A DNA stretch of 64,000 nucleotides from assembly GCF_963675165.1 (NCBI RefSeq), contig NC_087381.1, positions 1,984,001 to 2,048,000 on the forward strand, in the 5' to 3' direction. The stretch is from Halichondria panicea. Lineage: Eukaryota; Porifera; Demospongiae; Suberitida; Halichondriidae. Positions 19,501 through 26,599 of this stretch are shown here, piece after piece. Each line of letters starts with the position of its first letter. Positions within the stretch are counted from its first letter, which is position 1. The translations under genes were made by a program, and so were the position numbers. Below the pieces are notes generated by a model. It did not search any database. It was not told the origin of the DNA and saw only the letters and a program-made list of their open reading frames with translations.

Positions 19501-22309
19501 CAGCTGTGGGTGAGGGGGGAATGCATTACGGATGTATCTGTAAACTTGATGAGCATTGATATATAGCAGATTATAATCAAACTGATAAAATAGACAGAAG
19601 CTTGGTAATCTGTCTCCACAACTTGAAGGCTATAATAGGGAATAGTGATGTAATGCTCACCAATTGCCGAGTCATCAATAGTGAAGAGTCTGACACTGAC
19701 GTCACCCACTGCCCCTTGAGTCTTGTCAAGCGTGAACCTGACCACGCCCCCCTCCACCTCATTCAGTGACACCGCAGAGAAACTCACATTCATTACTGCC
19801 AATAAATACAGACGCCTTTATAATTTGGTGTGTACAAAATCTTAATTGCTATACAAATGAAAAACTACGTATATTAGTAGCAGATTAAGATTGAAACACA
19901 TAAAATTATCGTTAGTATTTATGAAGTTCTGCTGACATACTACACATGAACATACCAGGCAAATCAGGGTCTCGATCATTGATCACCACGGTAGCGACTG
20001 CCGGAGACTGAATGTACACTCCGGGGGAGGCAGACAGGAACACTTGAAATAATTCCGTTGACTCAGGGAAGACATCGTTGATCAGTGGGATAGTTATCTG
20101 GGCTTGATCTACACCTCGTGCAAATGTCACATTCTCTTCAGTATGCACAAAGTCAACACCGGCTGAGATAGAGACAAAATTGAATGATTGCACTATAAAT
20201 ACAGTGATTGGTTTCATCTTGCTTGTTTGACACTATAGAAACTATAATTATCAAAAAATATGTAAAGATCAGTGTTTTGTTATCTAAAATTCAAATAGCT
20301 TAGAGGGGTAATCTCTTTCCAGAGCTATTATAGGCACATTTCTAGCATAGCCCTCACCAATAGCAACGTTATCTTCAACCAGCTGAGATGTTTTTAGTTT
20401 GACAACAATTTCCGAATCCAGATCCCCCTCCCTCATTACAGTCACGTTTACGGAGCTATTATTCTCGAATGCAGTGAACATACTGGATGTTAAAGAAACA
20501 GCTGGCACTGTGGATAGATTGAAAAAAACCGTGAAAGAGTATGAGGAATTTTACGTATACTTTACAACACAAAACAGTACTACAAAAAGACTTTAGGAAT
20601 TGCCCACTGCTATATTTCGATCCCAAATTGCTTCATTTTTACTACAATTTAGGTACAGCATCTACTTAAATCACAAACTCAGCCTTTGGGTCATTCCTGC
20701 GAAGTAACCGTAGCCCACTCTAAATTCGTACCAGTACACAATCGCATTGATACTCATGTTGTCAACGTGGCGTAGTATCGGAGAGTCGCTAACACCTTCA
20801 ACAAGTATTGAGTAAGCACAGATTTCTTCACTATCAGGACATGGAATTGCTGTTATTTCGCTGCTTGAAATTTCCATATCGTTAAGACGAATTCCAGATG
20901 GTAATGTATCAACTGGTAATAGAATGTTCAAAAAGTAAGACCCAATCTGATCTTTAGTACCGACAGAACTTCTAAATGAGTGGGTGTTATAGCGACTGCG
21001 ATACTGCTCCACAGGGGGCACGACAATCATGAACGGATCACTATGAAACACGCCATCTAAAGTACTTGACATCGAAAACTGCACGAGTAGAATCGGTTGA
21101 CTCGACATAAAATAGCATGAACTGTCGGAAGATGTAATAAACCGACTCATCTCTCCCTTATCTAGAGAAATAGACATTGATTCGTCATTAGTGCATCCAA
21201 TTTGAACATTCGTATTATCCCTCGAGGCTACAATTTTGAAAGTGTCACCAGACCTCCTGTTAGCTAGAGGAGCAGTGATGAATTGCTTGCCCCAGGTAGC
21301 AGTGGGTGGTATCTGCTCGTTCATATGATCACAATAGCTGATATTACTGGGAACAGTTCCACACTCGTGACCACTAAAGAACGCAATCGGTTTGTCGGAG
21401 ACGACTCTTGAACCTGACAAATCTTCATCACTTCCTAAATATAGAGTTTGAATTTTCTTAGCAATGTTAATAGTTACTGGCTGACCAGCTTCTATCTCCC
21501 CTTTAGGGACTTGATCCTTTAAATCGTCAGCAAATAGATCAACATTTTGAGTTAAAGTGATTTGCAATGTAGTATCATCTTCAGTAGTTACAATCACCAA
21601 CGCACTTCTTCCTTCAATGTCTAGAAACTCGCTGGCTGGGGTATAATCGTCGTCATCATAATCATCTTGCCGTTCTATCTGTGAAATTGGCACTGACACG
21701 GCATAATACTCGTAACCGTCGCTAGGGTGATGCACACAAGGAAGAACTTTGAAAGCATCTGAGGATTGGAATTCTTCAGCAAGAGCTATCACTGACATAG
21801 GTTCACCATCTTTGGAGTAAATGTAGACACCTTTGTCTCTCTCTTCGGGGCTCCGGAGATTAATTTTGTCGGCTGGAAAGCCAAATTCAATTGGAGTGGA
21901 GTATGTTTCGATTTTACGATCATCCAAGGGAGATTGTACAAAGACAGTGACTTGTTGGTTAGTTACAGAGTTGACAGCAAACCGAACTTTGTTGATTCTG
22001 GAGCTGGACCCTGGGTTGAAGTTGCCGAAGAAACCAATGTAGAAAGAGTTGCCTTCAGTTGTGAAACTTTCCTCACCTGTAGAGAATAATTTAGACCCAA
22101 TAATGAAATATGAAGGTGCAAAAGTATTATGCATGTGTGCAATACAACATTTACAATGAGGGCATCAAATCAAGTCTTACTGTAGCAGTTAGAGCATTGA
22201 GAGCCCTCTCTATAAGACAACCCTCCACCAGGGACACAGCAGCTGGACAAAGTGGCAGGGAATCCATCAACCTCATCACCATGGCAATCGAGCGAGGACA
22301 AACAAGATT
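1309..22309 (-). CDS. Unit 1 mosaic gene: IgGFc-binding, Calx-beta, sushi, Ig-like (multi-exon)
   Basis: Read on the minus strand, exons run from a Cys-rich exon (22,309) through an IgGFc-binding exon, five Calx-beta pairs, a run of sushi exons and an Ig-rich tail ending with an in-frame TGA at 1,309-1,311. The domains are typical of secreted or surface adhesion and recognition proteins. Nearly every exon I could delimit has GT/AG borders and phase 1 at both ends, so they can be spliced in series. Whether this is one transcript is uncertain. The donor after the IgGFc exon appears lost, a sushi exon near 6,393 ends in TGA, and another near 8,157 has a mutated donor. Two or three shorter genes, or a partly decayed copy, are real alternatives. 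No signal peptide, membrane segment, promoter or polyA signal could be placed with confidence. Confidence 0.55.
1679..1939 (-). CDS. Ig-like exon lacking the core Trp (unit 1 tail, Ig-B)
   Basis: 261 nt, 87 codons. Matches 3,609-3,878 except for a clean 9-nt deletion removing Gln-Trp-Phe (AGLTYGPGGVALTD here). The frame is kept, but the buried Trp that packs against an Ig core is lost. Confidence 0.72.
2300..2669 (-). CDS. Unclassified two-exon domain X, copy 2 (unit 1 tail)
   Basis: Exons 2,508-2,669 (162 nt) and 2,300-2,422 (123 nt). Same length and phase as the copy at 4,252-4,620, differing by a few residues (AGASGSQTIVISATDPADGA). The pair X plus two Ig exons is duplicated as a block with an offset of about 1.94 kb. 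Confidence 0.6.
2813..3082 (-). CDS. Ig-like exon (unit 1 tail, Ig-C)
   Basis: 270 nt, 90 codons: VNVEAGGTATFTVKASGLAL, TYQWFGPGGNALTNRDKKVE, INVDSGDAGDYTVVATNSAG. Closest relative of the broken Ig exons at 24,232 and 46,547. Confidence 0.75.
3134..3180 (-). pseudogene. Ig exon remnant with internal deletion
   Basis: 47 nt that join the first strand of an Ig exon (PVIRSQPESV) directly to its last residues (ISI) before a GTGAGT donor. The remainder of the domain is gone and the length is not a multiple of three. Confidence 0.5.
3247..3522 (-). CDS. Ig-like exon (unit 1 tail, Ig-D)
   Basis: 276 nt, 92 codons: AIDVQPSDVNTAEAGGTATF, LLSYQWFGPGRDALTD, INVESGDAGDYTVVVTNSAG. It has one extra codon (LLS) compared with the copy at 1,314-1,586. 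Confidence 0.78.
3609..3878 (-). CDS. Ig-like exon (unit 1 tail, Ig-E)
   Basis: 270 nt, 90 codons, phase 1-1. I-set-like features: GGSASFTVEASGAGLTYQWF with the core Trp, GTLTVFNAEPGDAGDYTVVV with the D-x-G-x-Y motif, and AASLSIG at the end. These Ig domains lack the usual disulphide cysteines. Confidence 0.78.
4252..4620 (-). CDS. Unclassified two-exon domain X, copy 1 (unit 1 tail)
   Basis: Exons 4,459-4,620 (162 nt) and 4,252-4,374 (123 nt), phase 1-1, giving a 95-residue module with Cys residues in the first half (LNCSAEFLAESQQVSVSC, DLDGLDFEC) and a beta-rich second half (GGQFPFFVSVTGASGSHTIV, ISATDSADGAGF). The second half resembles the end of HYR- or cadherin-like beta-sandwich domains, but I cannot assign a family. 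An almost identical copy lies at 2,300-2,669. Confidence 0.6.
4621..5727. other. Intron or spacer between domain X and the sushi exons
   Basis: AT-rich DNA of about 1.1 kb. Open frames near 4,990-5,455 on both strands show no domain or conserved motif and are not supported by splice sites. A short piece near 4,795 resembles the TTTTCGTGGA relics seen elsewhere. Confidence 0.4.
5728..5904 (-). CDS. Sushi/CCP exon, type A (unit 1, no. 14)
   Basis: 177 nt: PDCGLLSPPPNGNVATPSG, YSCAEGLVLTGSTVRVC, ALWIPEAPTCEG. The donor is GTTGAA, weaker than the GTGAAG of its closest relative at 12,583. Last recognisable sushi exon before the Ig-rich tail. Confidence 0.68.
6113..6295 (-). CDS. Sushi/CCP exon, type B (unit 1, no. 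13)
   Basis: 183 nt duplicate of 6,768-6,950: LVNGDLSLSDDVNEGSVATY, CDEGFILTGSITRTC, RGWTLIAPVCLRAG. The frame is open. Confidence 0.72.
6393..6572 (-). CDS. Sushi/CCP exon, type A (unit 1, no. 12; terminal in-frame stop)
   Basis: 180 nt duplicate of 7,038-7,217. The last full codon before the donor is TGA where the sister exon has GGA (Gly). In phase 1 the message would stop directly after the final sushi cysteine. Either this is where a transcript can end, or the exon is skipped or decayed. Confidence 0.68.
6768..6950 (-). CDS. Sushi/CCP exon, type B (unit 1, no. 11)
   Basis: 183 nt: CGQLPELVNGDLSLSDNV, YTCDTGFNLTGSITRTC, GGWTLIAPVCLRAG. Donor GTAGGG, acceptor CGACAG. Confidence 0.72.
7038..7217 (-). 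CDS. Sushi/CCP exon, type A (unit 1, no. 10)
   Basis: 180 nt, 60 codons: DCGPLSPPTNGSVVTPSGT, YSCDNGLVLNGFSIRFC, GLWTPEDIPSCGG. Part of a local A+B duplication with a period of about 650 bp (see 6,113-6,572). Confidence 0.72.
7379..7437 (-). pseudogene. Truncated sushi exon, type B
   Basis: About 59 nt matching the C-terminal third of the type B sushi exons (GGWTLIAPVCL region), with the CTAC donor side intact. The match ends abruptly at 7,437, where a repeat copy begins (7,438-7,786). The rest of the exon is not found on the other side. Confidence 0.6.
7438..7786. mobile_element. Truncated copy of a long-inverted-repeat element
   Basis: About 350 bp matching, in opposite orientation, the element at 54,817-55,354 from its interior to part of one arm (GATTGACGTTGTAACGGATT near 7,738). 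It replaces two thirds of a type B sushi exon. Confidence 0.6.
8157..8372 (-). CDS. Sushi/CCP exon, type C (unit 1, no. 9; mutated donor)
   Basis: 216 nt. IQCPPLQLIANGFITYSP, then TYTCDEGFAFASSFTIQL and the acidic insert. At the position of the GTAAGT donor of its sisters the sequence is ATAAGT, so normal splicing would fail and the frame runs to TGA after HK. It may be skipped, which phase allows, or dead. Confidence 0.65.
8762..9288. mobile_element. Inverted-repeat element, ACCATAGATAG ends
   Basis: Left end ACCATAGATAGAGTAGAAGA with GGATTGGAAACGGAAGT; the reverse complement ends at 9,288. A second inverted pair (GACCATCCGTGTATCTC near 8,845 and its complement near 9,220) lies inside. The open frames in it look incidental. 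Related ends are found at about 55,929 and 57,430. Confidence 0.6.
9558..9731 (-). CDS. Sushi/CCP exon, type D (unit 1, no. 8)
   Basis: 174 nt, 58 codons: LCPLPSPNSNTAITYDADL, THSCNPGFILRGSATQVC, GIWSGQPPECT. No open frame longer than about 60 codons covers it, so it is easily missed. Sister of the exon at 9,857. Confidence 0.7.
9857..10042 (-). CDS. Sushi/CCP exon, type D (unit 1, no. 7)
   Basis: 186 nt, 62 codons: CPALAPIPNGAITYDLDT, then FHSCNTGFLLFGSYTRVC, LDTGRWSLLIPVCK. Phase 1 requires the donor GTTCGT, which is weak but plausible. Confidence 0.7.
10130..10507. mobile_element. hAT-like MITE (CAGTGGCGGATC end)
   Basis: Starts CAGTGGCGGATCAAGG and ends GATCCGCCCATG. The imperfect terminal repeats and CAGTGGCG start resemble non-autonomous hAT elements. 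Target duplication not clear. Confidence 0.45.
10940..11200 (+). repeat. Dispersed repeat shared with 60.8-61.5 kb
   Basis: The segment with AACAGGGTTGACTTGAATAG, AGAGACCACAGACTTAGTAG and the flanking GGCTGTTTATATAGGTTGAC matches the reverse complement of 60,830-61,000 and 61,430-61,475. The 94-codon open frame across it has no recognisable features. Confidence 0.5.
11460..11675 (-). CDS. Sushi/CCP exon, type C (unit 1, no. 6)
   Basis: 216 nt, same family as the exon about 350 bp upstream. IQCPPLQPIANGFIMYSP, then NCNDDDGMDAIGVWGGS and APTC. Intact GTAAGT donor. The intron on its 5' side is also shared with the sushi exon at 32,824-33,036 in unit 2, which ties the tails of the two units together. 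Confidence 0.78.
11810..12025 (-). CDS. Sushi/CCP exon, type C (unit 1, no. 5)
   Basis: 216 nt, 72 codons, longer than types A and B because of an acidic insert (NCNDDDGMDAIGVWGGS). IECPPLQLIANGFITYNP, then TYTCDEGFAFASSLTIQL. Donor GTAAGT. Nearly identical to the next exon and to 8,157-8,372, so a recent local duplication. Confidence 0.78.
12583..12756 (-). CDS. Sushi/CCP exon, type A (unit 1, no. 4)
   Basis: 174 nt, 58 codons: VDCGPLPSPPNGNVATPSGT, YSCAEGLVLTGSTVRVC, LWTPEAPTCEG. Donor GTGAAG, acceptor TACAG. Confidence 0.78.
13075..13248 (-). CDS. Sushi/CCP exon, type A (unit 1, no. 3)
   Basis: 174 nt, 58 codons, with VDCGPLSRPPNGNVATPSG, YSCNEGLVFIGSTVRSCG and GLWAPDTPTCEG. Borders phase 1-1 with a GTCAGT donor. 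Confidence 0.78.
13387..13569 (-). CDS. Sushi/CCP exon, type B (unit 1, no. 2)
   Basis: 183 nt, 61 codons. CGQLSRPVNGALSLSSGV, then YTCDTGFTLTGSATRTC and GGWTPAAPVC. Type B differs from type A by the VNG-LSLSS segment and the longer end. The donor is GTATGT in phase 1. Counterpart at 35,924-36,100. Confidence 0.8.
13818..13994 (-). CDS. Sushi/CCP exon, type A (unit 1, no. 1)
   Basis: 177 nt, 59 codons, phase 1-1. Four cysteines and a Trp in the sushi pattern: TNCGPLSSPSNGNVATPSG, ASYLCDEGLVLIGSTIRSC, GLWVPDMPTCEG. First sushi after the Calx-beta block, with a counterpart at 36,534-36,710 in unit 2. Confidence 0.8.
14151..15889 (-). CDS. Unit 1 Calx-beta domain 5 (two exons)
   Basis: Exons 15,752-15,889 (138 nt; VGFSQSSFTAVEEAGVAVLV) and 14,151-14,342 (192 nt; PLTIELIQDTTPESSELFNV, ending ILDTDG). 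The intron is 1.4 kb against about 320 bp in unit 2. The extra DNA includes a small inverted-repeat element near 14,515-14,635. Confidence 0.7.
16055..18359 (-). CDS. Unit 1 Calx-beta domain 4 (two exons, intron expanded by a transposon)
   Basis: Exons 18,219-18,359 (141 nt; GVRSVIREGGGSARFNIRLL) and 16,055-16,288 (234 nt; LSSILEGLIVVNDDGVFEGE, then IEDNDS at the end). The 1.93-kb intron between them contains a 1.6-kb insertion (16,477-18,096) that is absent from the same intron of unit 2. Confidence 0.7.
16477..18096. mobile_element. 1.6-kb transposon with CCCCTTACAAAAATG ends
   Basis: Terminal inverted repeats CCCCTTACAAAAATG and CATTTTTGTAAGGGG bound a segment missing from the same intron of unit 2 (near 39,335), which gives a natural empty site. 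Subterminal DNA is rich in GCAGCACRCATG-like and ACACGTGTGC-like motifs on both sides. A Lys/Glu-rich plus-strand remnant lies near 17,330-17,555 with stops. No target duplication could be fixed. Confidence 0.65.
16610..17035 (+). repeat. 81-bp tandem repeat (about 5 copies)
   Basis: The landmark CACATTAGG recurs at 16,647, 16,728, 16,809, 16,890 and 16,971, exactly 81 bp apart. Each unit contains CACACGTGTAAGTTGCGC and GACTTACACGTATGCCACA. It lies wholly inside the transposon at 16,477-18,096. Confidence 0.8.
18540..19120 (-). CDS. Unit 1 Calx-beta domain 3 (two exons)
   Basis: Exons 18,986-19,120 (135 nt; FSFLQATYSTNESDSVVQVS) and 18,540-18,752 (213 nt; YIGINQIVMFSPDGPSSVPI, PDGLVERDETFSI, ending INDLD). 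Borders are GT/AG in phase 1. Confidence 0.7.
19303..19795 (-). CDS. Unit 1 Calx-beta domain 2 (two exons)
   Basis: Exons 19,661-19,795 (135 nt) and 19,303-19,503 (201 nt). The first half has VSFSAVSLNEVEGGVVRFTL and the second ITFAIEELQYEGTLLIMNDE followed by the terminal ITDDDG. The same split appears in units 2 and 3. Confidence 0.75.
19956..20507 (-). CDS. Unit 1 Calx-beta domain 1 (two exons)
   Basis: Exons 20,358-20,507 (150 nt) and 19,956-20,162 (207 nt), both phase 1-1. The first half carries VSLTSSMFTAFENNSSVNVT. The second carries the F-ARGVDQAQITIPLINDVFPE stretch and ends INDRDPDLPG, the Asp-rich Ca2+-binding end typical of Calx-beta domains. Confidence 0.75.
20671..22076 (-). 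CDS. Unit 1 IgGFc-binding-like exon (lost splice donor)
   Basis: A single long exon of about 468 codons resembling the N-terminal domain of IgGFc-binding protein (FCGBP-type): FSTGEESFTTEGN near the start, NKVRFAVNSVTNQQVTVFVQ, then VVSDKPIAFFSGHECGTVP and NISYCDHMNEQIPPTATWGK in the middle, and YWYEFRVGYGYFAGMTQR at the end. The matching exons in units 2 and 3 end in a donor at the same place. Here about 11 bases around that site are missing and the frame instead runs into TGA after RLSL. If no other donor is used, unit 1 would make a short protein ending here. Confidence 0.8.
22181..22309 (-). CDS. Unit 1 Cys-rich exon upstream of IgGFc domain
   Basis: This 129-nt exon (43 codons, phase 1 at both ends) encodes a compact Cys-rich segment that starts SCLSSLDCHGDEVDGFPATL and continues with SSCCVPGGGLSYREG and CSNCY. 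The Cys pattern C-x5-C...CC...C-x2-C is conserved in all three units, always directly before the IgGFc exon. I do not recognise it as a named family. Donor is GTAAGA and acceptor is CGCAG. Confidence 0.6.
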
Positions 22310-22575
22310 CTGCGAGAATCAGTTGGAGTAATTAATTGAAATACAGTGTGTATATAGAGTGTAGTAGGAGACTTAACGATAATCAATAGATTACTGTTGA
22401 CAATATAGTGCAGCGTATCTAGCAGGGGGCTTGAGTACCACCTGGCCTCACATGCAGACATGCAACCATGAAACTAATCTATAGCTATCAGCACTAGAGA
22501 AGATGGAAATGGTTGAACCAGCCAGGTGTAGACAAGGCAAAAAAACCGTGCAACAAGTGTAATTAAACAACTCAC

Positions 22576-22633
22576 TCGTGGTCAAACCACAACGATTGTC
22601 CCCACAATCAAAAACCAGAAAGTCGTCAAAGGT
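22576..22633 (-). CDS. Candidate upstream exon of unit 1
   Basis: 58 nt between AG and GTGAGT, reading TFDDFLVFDCGDNRCGLTT in a phase that fits the Cys-rich exon. The unit 2 counterpart (43,949-44,007) has one extra base and would shift frame, which weakens the call. No signal peptide exon was found upstream. Confidence 0.25.
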
Positions 22634-23760
22634 CTAGCTATACTGCACAGCTCTATCCTATCATATTCTATACTTGCAGGCTTTTATTATTACTAATTAT
22701 AAGTTGTGACCACGCCCAATTTAGCATGCAAACATAATTCATGGGCGTTGGACTTCTGTAAGAGGTGAACCCAAAATTTAAAACTTTAAGCACCTCTCTG
22801 CTTTACTTTCTAGAAACACCCCTACATGGTTGAGTCTCCTACTATACTATACCAAAGCGCTAAGCAAAGTAGATCGACACTTTTGATTGTAATAAAATAA
22901 GACGCATGCTTCCAAAATGCTTCCAAAATGTTATTATTCAGAGGTCAGTTTGCATCATTGTTGATTACAGTGGTGCCTCTTATTATATGTATATACAATG
23001 AACACAATGCTCTTATAGTACACATGAAGCTCCTTACGACCAGAATGAGGCTGGCTGTGTTAAAAATTCAATTTATTCAGATGCTCCATTGCAATGTTCA
23101 ACAACACCTCAATCCATTATGGAGCCTGACAATTGCACCAGATGGTTACAGGTTCGTGGTTGCAACAGTTTTGTTTTTTTTTGTGCACCAGCTAGTATAC
23201 TGTTACAGCTATTAAATGTATACAAATTATTATGCTCACAATTATAATAGCTATAAGGCTTAAATGTCATTTAGCCCTGCTTCATCAAAAGACTCACGTT
23301 GCGCATGACCTGTAGAGCTTGATACCAGCATACAGATGATCTTTGAGACTGAAGAAATCATAATTCTCCTGTGTACATTATAAATTAAATGAGGACAGAA
23401 AATAACACTAGTTGGCTGGTTAAAACATTCACTTACATTCAGTTTTCAGATTCATTGCATACTCCTGTACTGCACAGACTAAAGACCTAGGTCAGCTTTT
23501 TATAGAGCGGTGCGGCTATACATTGAGGCAAGATTGCAGTTGAACATTTGCGCTATATTCCTGAATGTTTCTATTTTAACGCTAGCCTAGCGTAAAAATT
23601 AATTGTTATAGCTATGTATAACAATTTTAATCAGAGCTCAGCTGGCCGGTGCGAGACTAATCTACCATAAATATTAAAAGTTACTGGCCATCACCACCAC
23701 GTCCAGAGTGCTGTGTATGATTATATAGACTTCCATTTGACCACAATCATGCTCATGCAG

Positions 23761-24061
23761 TCATGCAGCGAGGTTGTTGTGCCTCATATTTATAGCCAAT
23801 CAGTTTGCATATCTCTTGAGTTGAGTATTTATAATCAACTGCATGGATGTATATAATTGTTGCTATTTCTATACATCCATGCAGTTGATTATAAATACTT
23901 GTACTTTAGTGTATAAAGGAAACTTTACAACTCCTCTCCAAGTCTATAGAGAACCTCGATACGAGTTACCACCATAATCGTTGTGAATGAGTCACTCAAC
24001 TCAAGAGATATGCAAACTGATTGGCTATAAATATATGAGGCACAACAACCTCGCTGCATGA
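23761..24061. mobile_element. Nested foldback element, unit 1 side
   Basis: Outer arms of about 65 bp (TCATGCAGCGAGGTTGTTGT to TGAGTTGAGT and its complement) enclose an inner hairpin of about 29 bp arms (ATTTATAATCAACTGCATGG). Same structure at 46,071-46,374. Confidence 0.6.
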
Positions 24062-24231
24062 CTTGCAGTGTATACTTTTGTACATTTATGTGTGTATACA
24101 CAATGACACAATGTATTGAAGAGCACACTGCATAGTTTCGATGTATGTTCTGGAATGAGTTCATCACCCACGCGTAGCTGTAATGTATACAAACAATTAT
24201 GGCTGTGTTTGTTCAAATTCTTCAAGCTCAC

Positions 24232-24508
24232 CAATAGACAGAGTTGCTGCACCGAAAGTGACTACAGTACTGATCTCAGTATGTTGGTCACAACGACTGT
24301 GTAGTCTCCCGCATCGCCAGACTCAACAATGATAATTTGAAGAGTAGCTGTAGCGGGTCCCTCAATCTCTCCGTCACTGTCAGTCAAAGCGTTCCTATCA
24401 GACCAAACCACTGGTATGTCAGTACTAAACCAGAAGCTTTTACAGTGAATGTAGCAGTTCCACTTGCTTCCACATTGACATTGCTTGGTTGTACGTCAAT
24501 TACGGGCC
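24232..24508 (-). pseudogene. Broken Ig-like exon, unit 1 side
   Basis: 277 nt resembling the Ig-C exon (2,813-3,082), with splice borders still visible. One base is lost at the WFGPGG segment and the 3' part is also shifted, giving stops. Its twin at 46,547-46,823 has the same lesions, so the damage predates the large duplication. Confidence 0.7.
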
Positions 24509-24776
24509 CTATATAGACTTAATTCACTTCACGACATTCATATACCTTCATACGATTAACTGGAAAAATCAACCAAAGGTACGTAGAAAGTAGTTAATGA
24601 TACGCTACATGTTTTAAAACAGTGCATACTGCAGGATAAGATTTCTACTCTCAGTTGACGACAAGTTTTCCACAGTATAGGTGAGAGTTTTGAGGGTTGT
24701 GTATGTATATTATAATAATTATTATTATACATGCATATACGTACACAAACATGTTGCATGCACATTCATTGCACAG

Positions 24777-26160
24777 GTTATGCAAACAGTCATGTAGACT
24801 TTCAGTCTTTTGTGCCAGCAATGAATGTCCTGCATGCCTGTCCAAAGGTAGGTGTGTTTTACATTAATCTAATGATTATCACTTACTGTGCTGTTAAGGC
24901 AGAGATGCTTTGAATCCAATGATTATGTTAATAGACGCAAACTTTCGTCTTTGTTGCCGTATCAATGCTGCTACAGAAATCAAAGACACAGAACCTTTGA
25001 TTTCACCTTCATTCTATCCCAGAAAGAAGTTGACTGCTGTACGTAACCTCACAAGAACGTCCTACCACTACAGAGGTACGTGCATTTATATTTAACACTC
25101 AGGATTTTCATAATAATTATACCTACCTAGACTACATGTTTTCATTAGAGTATAGCTGCAGTGAATTCAAAGCTGGCAATGCGTTACGCTCTCGATCACG
25201 CTATCACTCCCTTGATGAAACTGCTGTGTTAGGAGCAATCTGTAGACATAACTTCCCTCTACAAATTTTGAGCCTCAAACATGGGGAAAGGTTGTTTAAT
25301 AATTAATAAAGCTTGAGATACAGTATTTATATAATACCTTGAATTTCCACAGGCTAGCATATGTAGATTTTCTACTGGGGTCTATGAGGCGTCTTCTACC
25401 TGAACATGTTAACCTATTGTATGACATTGGCTGTAAACTTAAAGCTCACTGGAAGGTAATTATGAAGAGGCTTTTAAGCTCTTTAATAAACATCTGAAAG
25501 CAGCAGGTTTTGAACAACAATTGTCTAAGGAGCATGTATTCTAGTCCTCACTCGCCATGCTGGTAATACTGATAGAGAAATGAGTGTAGATGCTTTCACA
25601 TGATTCATGTCTTTCAGGTGGAAGCTTCCAGAGTACACAAGCTGATTCAATCTTGTACATCAAGGATAAAGAAGCTATTTGAAGAATATCAAGAAGTAGA
25701 TCTACAAAGAAACGCAAATGGTGATGTGTCAAGCACCTCTGTTAAAGACGTATATGTGACCTTAAGTCAATTAGCTTCTGGGCGACAGAACACTCATATC
25801 CCATATCACTGGATGTGAGAGCAGAATACCAGTTTCTATAGTCAACGACAATTTGTTGAACTTTGTAACCTAATAGACCAAACAAGTGAAGAGCAACAAC
25901 TTTCTGTATCTGACATGATCCGTACGCTGATGTTCTATAGGAACCAGTTAAAAAAGGCTACGATACGCTTATATCAATGCATCGGTCACTATGATTCGAC
26001 CCATATTAAGACCGTTTCTTTGAGGACCACCTGTCTCCAATTATTGACTATCTACCCACAGGAGTTGCTGGTCATATTGCTGCCTTATTGTGTTGCTGTG
26101 ATGAACTATAATTATATTAAAAGCAAGATCATCGGAGGAGGTCATGGCGTGTGTAGTTAA
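24777..26160 (+). CDS. KDZ-type transposase gene, copy 1 (exons, decayed)
   Basis: Plus-strand exons with GT/AG borders: 24,777-24,847 (ends FCASNECPACLSK, a CPAC zinc motif), 24,905-25,075 (MIMLIDANFRLCCR), 25,149-25,290 (EYSCSEFKAGNALRSRSRYH, then LDETAVLGAICRHNFPLQ) and 25,353-25,455 (AYVDFLLGSMRRLLPEHVNL, LYDIGCKLKAH). The order CPAC, DxNFR, DETxxxGxxCRH, GER-Y and LYDIGC is the signature of Kyakuja-Dileera-Zisupton transposases. Later coding pieces (near 25,600-26,160, MIRTLMFYRNQLKKATIRLY) are interrupted by stops. It would catalyse DNA transposition, but this copy is probably inactive. Its 5' end and the element termini were not found. Confidence 0.78.
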
Positions 26161-26599
26161 AGCCTATTGGGAGAAAGATCGCACAATTTCCTCTAGACTT
26201 GTGGGTGACGCTAGGACTGTATACATTCAATGGTGATTAAATGTCTTCACAGTGTTCATGAAACGACCCTTGGTACACCAGTATTCTCAGTGAGAACCAC
26301 TGCTTCCAAAGACCCTGACAACTCTACAGATCTAATATTTCTGCTCATCCGATAGCGACTCTGATGATCTACGTATTATAGTGATTGACTATACGTTTAT
26401 TTAAATTGGCTTATTTAATAAATGTAATTACTGTTCCTATTAATTATGTGCATATTACATCATACTTGAAATTAGCTTAATAAACATGTACATAATGAAA
26501 CTTGACAGACAGTCTACATACATGTATAATTTATGTATAGATATGAATATTGTATACTGTACATTTAAACGTAAACATATATAATCCATAATCAATCAC

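Noticed and set aside
21833-22042. Plus-strand open frames opposite the IgGFc exons (also 43,202 and 59,499)
   Set aside because: They are conserved only because the opposite strand codes for the IgGFc domain; no motif or splice pattern of their own.
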